From Paracentrotus lividus (lineage: Eukaryota > Echinodermata > Echinoidea > Camarodonta > Echinidae), in the NCBI GenBank assembly GCA_940671915.1, contig CALNVZ010003434.1:28998704-29062703 (forward strand): a stretch of DNA of 64,000 nucleotides, written 5' to 3'. The notes beneath the pieces were generated by a model. That model did not search any database, was not told the DNA's origin, and saw only the letters and a program-made list of their open reading frames with translations. Position 1 is the stretch's first letter; every line of letters begins with the position of its first letter. Made by a program: the position numbers and the translations under genes. Positions 58,122 to 64,000 of the stretch are shown piece after piece.

Positions 58122-59499
58122 TGAAGCATTCCAAGTACCCCTATCATGAATGTTGCATGTTTCATGATTTGAACACCATTTTATTTTCACTCTCAATGTA
58201 TGTGACTCTTCAAGTGCTGTGTATGAAGACGTCTACCATAGATATGAATATAATTTTTGACGCCATTTTGTGTTGCTGCTTTTTTATATGAAGAGTTTGC
58301 TTATTCCATACAATAGGGTTATTATAGATTATGGAAATTTCTGCATTGGTGGGAAGCACAAGATTAGAGCTAATCTAATGCATAGAAAAATATGGTATAC
58401 TGCATATAAGTTGTTATGAAAATAATAGTTGGATTCATAAAGCATTTCTTCCTTAATAACAAATCACTGATTACTTTCCGCTAGCTTCCACTAGCTGTGC
58501 CACTTATCAGGAGAAAGGATTCATTGAAGAAGCTAGCGTCAAAGAAGCTTAAAAGATCAGACACATCTCCTTTGAAAGGTTTATATCTGATTCCTTTGTG
58601 GCTCTAAAGGGAGGAAAATTGCCACTTGAAAAAGAGATATTATCTGTTATGGAAATATCTTGTCAATTCTCATCGGAGTGACAAATATAATTTGAAAGCC
58701 TCTCAAAAGAGATGGTAGGGAGCTATTAAAAAACATTGTACTTGTTTGGAAAGCTATAAGTGACCCCTTTATGATCTTGAAAAGAAATATCATTGCCTTC
58801 TTGGTTATGATATGGTTAATTGTGGACATTATGAAAACTAATAAAAAATGTTGCAAATGACAGGGCAACAAAATGTGATGGTAGGATTAGCGGAGAAAAA
58901 AAAAGAGCCAAATACTGTTGTCATGTTAAAGAGCACCAAAGCCTCTTGAGATCTGTTTGAGGGAAAAGCAGAGGGAAATAGACCGAGATGAAAAATCAGA
59001 ATTTAAAAAAAAACGCTATGGACGGAACTAAAGCTGCAAGATTTGCACCACAAGGGTAGAAGAGATGTCGCAATCAACCTCTGAACCGGGAGAAGATATT
59101 TGGATAGATAACTACTGTAGATCTAGGCCTCGTAAAAATAAAGCAAATATACCACCCTATTTTTTAGGCAACATCAACATTATGGATTCTTTGGAGACTA
59201 TTTTCTAACGGCATAATTCCAGTCACTTCTGTAAAAAAATCCATAATAATCTCTCAGTTTATTGTATATCTGATGACTGGCTCCCAGCGGAGTATGTACA
59301 CATAATGATGCCTATACTTAATTTAGACTAAATATACCGTACTTAACCATGTTTTCCCTAAATTCTAGAGAGTTTAAAGAATTGATTCTCAAATGTATGC
59401 ATGAGCATAAACCATGCATACGCAAAATGACTGTCCATCAAATCTTCCTCTTTTTCAAACAGTTGTACAAATACCACCGTTTTCATTATGTATAATCAA
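58122..59499. other. Intergenic, nothing recognised
   Basis: AT-rich sequence; no coding or transposon signature was found by eye. Confidence 0.5.
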
Positions 59500-60843
59500 A
59501 TGAACCAGTCTGGGCAGAAAATGTTCTTGAGATACTACAGATTAGAAGAATTGTTCAAGCGAGGATTGTCGGATTTGTTCCAATGCAGAATACTTTGTAG
59601 GAAGCCTCCAACACTCATGCAAATCAAATCATTTTCTCCCTGGCCCAGATTATCAGAGTGACATGTCGTTTACTTCTACTCAAGTATCATGACATTTTCA
59701 TGAGGTATAGAAGTATATTCCAAAAAGTGTGGTCTTTATATACAATCGGTGTAAAAAAAAAATGGGAGAAATCGGGGGAAAATTATTTAGGTATCAAATC
59801 TTCTCAAATGATGTCCGTATGTGGTACCAACTTAAAGCCAAAAGATTCTTCTTGCTGATGCACTTTTTTTTGTATAATTTGCTATTGTAAAACAAAAGTT
59901 ATGCTAAATTTTGTGTGACGATGAGCTTATCAGAATTACACACATCCATTGTTTTGGTGCGCTTAATTCATGGCTATTATGTGCAAAACCCATAGAAAAG
60001 CATGCGCAAATTACATTTTTTTTCTTGATTACAGAAAACTGGTCATATCTCAAGATCTACAGCACCAAATGGGATGAATAAAATTGAAGAAGAAAGCCTG
60101 ATTTTCCTACTTTATGGAAATATCAAACACTTTTAGAATGTGATTCATTTTCATACTCTAAAAAACTGTTTTCCACTTGGCTGTACAGAAAGCTTGATAT
60201 TATGCTTCAGCAAATTGAATCATTTTGCCTGTGGCCCTAAAGCTATTATCAGACTGACTTGTCATATACTTTGACTCAAGATGTAGAAGTAACATATTTC
60301 AATCTTGTGAGTTAGAGAAATATATTCAGAAAGTGATAGTCTTCATATACAGAATTTTTTACATTAAACCAGCCTTTTTTATAGACAAATAAAATCATTT
60401 TCTCACTGGCCCATATATAGAAAACTGTCTAATTTTTTTTTTAATGAATACAGGAATATTCACTAACTGTTGTGTGATAGTCTTGAAATACAGAATATTT
60501 CATATTATGCATTTTTTACCACACATTACATCCTAATATGTGACTTCTCTATATTATCACATTTTCTTTTGAGAATGTTCTGAGCTCAAGATATTGAAGT
60601 ATCATTACATTTTGATGGGTACAAAATACTCGCTAATAGACTTCGTCAAATATTGTGTGATATAGCCTTGGAGTTCAGAGTGTTTCATATCAAGCTTCTT
60701 TTTTATGAAGCAAATGAAATCATATTCTCCCTGGCCCATGATTAAATTATTTTTTAAATTATGAGGTTTCTTGAGATTGATAGCTGTCTGTATTAGATGT
60801 TGAAGTGTCATTGCATTTTTATGGGAGGAGATAGCCTTAGAGC

Positions 60844-61465
60844 TACAGTTGAGGCAAGAAGTTTACGTACACAAAGGAAATTCAATGAATATTGTTCACT
60901 TGCCAACCATTGTAAAATTTACTCTATTTTATAAAATATCTGTGCTATCATGACAAATTTGGTTGCAAACAAATGAGTATGTTAAGCTCTTTAATCACAT
61001 TGGTTTGTCATCAGGAGCTGAAGAATATTTAGGTGTCATTTTTTTTTTTAAATCTTCATATTTTAGACAAATCTATATTAAAAAAATGACCAAAACATTT
61101 CATATTTGTGCTTGTTACTTCTCAACACAAACATTTCAGATTACACTTTTTTGTTCAGTGGTGACATATCATGATATGAAATGTAATATGAATAAAAGAT
61201 TTGACATTTATATATTTCTATGAAACGATGTTTGAAAATATAATGACAAATATAAAACAATAGAATACATTTGGAACAAATATTACCTATTTTACAATAA
61301 AGATTCTAGTTAAAATATACTAAAATCCCATCGGCATCCAGTCATGTGAAAGAGCTTAATATGCTCTTTTATTTGATACCAAATTTGTCATGGTAGTATT
61401 AATATTTCTGAAGATACAGTAAATTTTATGATGTTTGGCAAGTGAACAATTTTCATTGAATTCCT
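60844..61465. mobile_element. Tc1-like element, right terminus eroded
   Basis: The left end TACAGTTGAGGCAAGAAGTT then TACGTACAC is typical of Tc1/mariner termini. Inside it, long inverted arms match: left GGAAATTCAATGAATATTGTTCACTTGCC (from about 60875) against right GGCAAGTGAACAATTTTCATTGAATTCC, plus CATGACAAATTTGGT and TTAAGCTCTTT further in. The outermost ~30 bp of the right end is missing or diverged. The 86-codon frame inside has no transposase motif. Confidence 0.7.
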
Positions 61466-61880
61466 ATCTTATTTTCTCCCTGACCACAATTAATTGACTC
61501 TACGTGTTTCATTTGGAGACTTCTGTACTCATGGTGTACATATATTATACATCAGGCATAGTAGAAAGAGGTCTGCAGTATCCTGATATATCAAATACTT
61601 GAAATTTTCTTTCACAATCATCTAGCGAATGAAAGTATTTGCACCTAGCCTCTAATAAGTAACTTATCAAGGTATCAAGTTGCCCATCAAGAATTGTGTA
61701 CTTAAAGTATCATTGCATTTTTAATAAAGAAATATTATTTAATAGGAATTTAGCAGCTGCTGTGTGACAGTATTGAAATACAGCATGTTCTATACATTTA
61801 GCCTTTTTATCAAGGAAGATTTCATCTGGAGAATGGTATGTACTCAAGATTTTGAAGTATCATTGCCTTTTTATGGGTTT

Positions 61881-62342
61881 GGCTGTGTTCACACAGAAGT
61901 ATATGGTATACGGTATTCGATATTCACTATTCGGTATTCAGTATACGCTATACGGGTAAAGCGACCTATTTTGTACATGTATTTTTCGCCGATGACATGA
62001 AAATTTTGAATGAAGAAAAATCAGCTTTCCCCCTACTAGCCAAACTTAAGGATGCTCATGTGAGGAGCAGAATAGTTAATAAATCATTATTGGGGAAATT
62101 CAGAACTTTTATACCCATGAATTGCAGATGAAAAGAGGTATACGCAGGAAAAAAATTGAACATGTGAGATTCCCGTATACTATACGAAATGCTGCTATAC
62201 GCAATTTTCGGGCAGTGCCCTCCAATGTGAACTGGTATTTTTAAATCGTATTGCTTGACACAGGAATGTGGCATGTTTGATTCTAGCTATTTGCGTGCCC
62301 TCGCAAAAACGAGCTCTAAAATAGCTCTATGTGAACCCAGCC
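61881..62342. mobile_element. Foldback-like MITE (GGCTG(T/G)GTTCACA ends)
   Basis: The left end GGCTGTGTTCACACAGAAG is matched by the right complement GGCTGGGTTCACATAGAG. The left interior is a run of ATTCGGTATTC/GTATACG(C/G)TATACGG repeats. The right interior has CCCGTATACTATACG and a hairpin with AGCTATTT/AAATAGCT arms. Non-coding; the ends resemble the 720-1225 element loosely. Confidence 0.7.
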
Positions 62343-62474
62343 TTAGATATACTCTCCAATACTAGTCTTCTTGGGACAGTCTTCAAATACAGACTGTTTC
62401 ATAGTAGCTTCTTTTATGATGCAAATGAAATTACTCTAGTTATTACCGGTAAGTGATTTTTAAACCTATCAGGG

Positions 62475-62503
62475 CCTGTTGCATAAATAGTTTATGCAAC
62501 AGG
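62475..62503. repeat. Perfect 13-bp hairpin CCTGTTGCATAAA
   Basis: CCTGTTGCATAAA, a TAG loop, then TTTATGCAACAGG. It is probably a MITE remnant or abutting terminal repeats; too small to call a regulatory element. Confidence 0.85.
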
Positions 62504-62659
62504 GCGTTGCCTATATGAAGAACGGTCTACAGTAGATGTTGAAGTATCAATGAATTTTTTTTATGGCTAAAGTAATATTCTCCAATATGAAGTCACTACT
62601 GGTTTTTGATTATTTATCATAAAACCCTTGGAGAATTTCTCCATGGATAGCCCTGCTAG

Positions 62660-62662
<3 letters not shown>

Positions 62663-62712
<50 letters not shown>
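62663..62712. repeat. Poly-T run of 50
   Basis: A single uninterrupted T tract. The true length is unreliable in any assembly. It could be the poly-A tail of a minus-strand retroposed sequence, but no SINE or LINE body was recognised beside it. Confidence 0.95.
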
Positions 62713-62714
<2 letters not shown>

Positions 62715-63714
62715 TGTTGTTTTTGTTGTTATTGTGTTAAATAGGCCTGATTCTAATATGGCTAATATTAGAAGAGAACATTTCAATACTAATAATTTAG
62801 TTGAAATTGAAGATTTCATTGATGGCAAAGTTACAATTAATGGTAAATTTTATGCTACCTTTATTTTCTCAAAAGTATTTGGTTGATTCTTCAATAATAG
62901 GTTTAAGCTGATTAGGACGTTCAAGGTGAGGTTTGGGATCAAAAGGGGGTATCTCAGTAAGAAGCCAACATTTGCTCAATTTTCCTTTGTTATCACTGGC
63001 TAAATATTCTTCAATTGCTCCCTTGTGATTGTCACTGTTGTGTGATCAGTTCAGTTCACAGAGAAATTATGAAGATGTTAAAAGATTTTTTGCATACCTA
63101 TGCAGCACAGATAAAATCATTCGCCAATGATAAAGAAGTAAAATTTTGCAAACACTCGCTACTCCATGAGATACTCTCTTTAAAAGATACATGTACATGT
63201 CTAAACAATGTAAGGTAATAAAATGTTTTTCAAGAGAGACTATCTTTCTTTATCAAGCAATAGAGGGACTATTTGTACCATCCAGACATTTTCAAGCTCT
63301 GTACCAGGTACTTACAACATGTACAGGTTCAGAGGTTTTCTATATTTCACATGTGTCCCTTTATTCCTATTCATCCCCTATATTAATTTCTAATAGAGAT
63401 TGAGGAATGATTTTATGTCTTCTACCAATATAAAATGGGCAAATATTTAGTTTATTGTTCCCTTTATGAGCACACATGGACTTACTGCTGCCGAAGGTGG
63501 TGCTTCAATAGCTTTGACTTGCTAGATTACGAGTTATCCGATGAATGAGCTCGAGCAGAGAATAGGCATTTTCTCTAAAATATCGTGCTAAATTGGCAAA
63601 ATCTCAACCCAAGTCATCTTGGGCTTATAATGTATTTCTAAACTTGAAAACTAGTTTTGCGGTTTTGGCTCAAAACGTTAGCACGATCCCATCATCCACA
63701 TATTATTAGGCTTA
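62713..63714. other. Intergenic, nothing recognised
   Basis: AT-rich. Frames at 62659-62886 and 63015-63218 have balanced composition, but no domain or homology signal that I recognise. Confidence 0.45.
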
Positions 63715-64000
63715 GGGTGTGTTCAATGTCCATTTTCAAATTTAAATGCCAACATGAATCATGATACAAAACGCAATTACAAAACACAGAACACAAACAC
63801 GATCAGAGGTACACCGTTCAGTGTCAAAAACAAACATCTGCGCCTTTTTTCACTTGCACTGGAAGCTTCCACTGCGAGAGCACGTTTAAAGACGTTTGAA
63901 AACTCATATTTTCGGCATTTAAATTTTTCTCTAATGAAGATCTGAAACACGTTTACTTTTACTACCAGGAATGGGGACAATGAACACCTACTTTGTTTCT
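63715..64000 (+). mobile_element. Partial GGGTG(C/T)(A/G)TTCA-family transposon, cut by window end
   Basis: It begins GGGTGTGTTCAATG and shares with 5372-5901 the blocks ATGATACAAAA(C/T)GCAATTAC, CACC(A/G)TTCA, ATTTTTCTC and GA(A/G)GATCT. It carries the uninterrupted ancestral sequence at the point where the 5593-5764 MITE inserted in the other copy. The right end lies beyond the window. Confidence 0.7.

Larger units (their letters stand above)
59500..62600. repeat. Field of degenerate interspersed repeats
   Basis: Recurrent phrases: AAATCATTTTCTCCCTGGCC-like (59622, 60385, 60706, about 61469), GAAGTATCATTGCATTTTTA-like (59685, 60595, 60800, 61706, 61854, 62540) and ATTGAAATACAGA/AGTCTTCATATACAG-like (59730, 60335, 60483, 61772, 62390). 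The order is roughly conserved but spacing varies, as in an old tandem array broken by insertions such as those at 60844 and 61881. Non-coding. Confidence 0.65.

Overview
This is AT-rich, gene-poor eukaryotic DNA with no bacterial features. It has CT/GA microsatellites, tandem repeats, a tRNA-derived SINE, many small terminal-inverted-repeat (TIR) transposons and only two convincing protein-coding exons. The repeat repertoire, a TU-like foldback transposon and intron-poor rhodopsin-type GPCR paralogs suggest a marine invertebrate deuterostome, most likely a sea urchin or other echinoderm. That assignment is inference; no species-diagnostic sequence was recognised.

Genes. Two paralogous class A GPCR exons lie on the minus strand about 37 kb apart (11757-12830 and 49931-51085). 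Both have NRY in place of DRY, NPILY in TM7, an AAKHPHF helix-8 start and a C-tail signature YSDIP(L/M)P. They resemble the melatonin-receptor / Moody-Tre1-GPR84 group of NRY receptors. In both, a strong splice acceptor sits just upstream of the start ATG, so a 5'-UTR exon is expected outside the visible coding exon. The 3' end of the first gene lies in a ~74-bp minisatellite whose downstream units still encode variant copies of its C-terminal peptide.

Layout. 0-10.8 kb: foldback element, SINE, two nested TE-in-TE insertions and a piggyBac-like MITE. 11.3-12.9 kb: GPCR 1. 12.9-23.55 kb: a giant palindrome of two ~5.3-kb arms around a 25-N gap, with a 73-bp satellite at the centre and again just after the right arm. 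The right arm carries small indels, so an assembly foldback is as likely as a real inverted duplication. 23.8-35.5 kb: mostly featureless intergenic DNA with local duplications and a 40-bp minisatellite of about 21 copies. 35.6-37.4 kb: TU/foldback-like transposon with 29-bp tandem repeats in its TIRs and a nested element. 38.3-47.5 kb: a dense belt of MITEs. 49.9-51.1 kb: GPCR 2. 51.2-64 kb: intergenic DNA with pyrimidine tracts, a long-armed MITE, a degenerate repeat field (59.5-62.6 kb) with nested Tc1-like and foldback elements, and a TE truncated by the window edge.

No transposase, reverse transcriptase, rRNA, CRISPR or intact tRNA gene was found. The DNA transposons here all appear non-autonomous. 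The most noteworthy items are the C-terminal cassette minisatellite, the palindrome, the TU-like element and the nested or adjacent MITEs.
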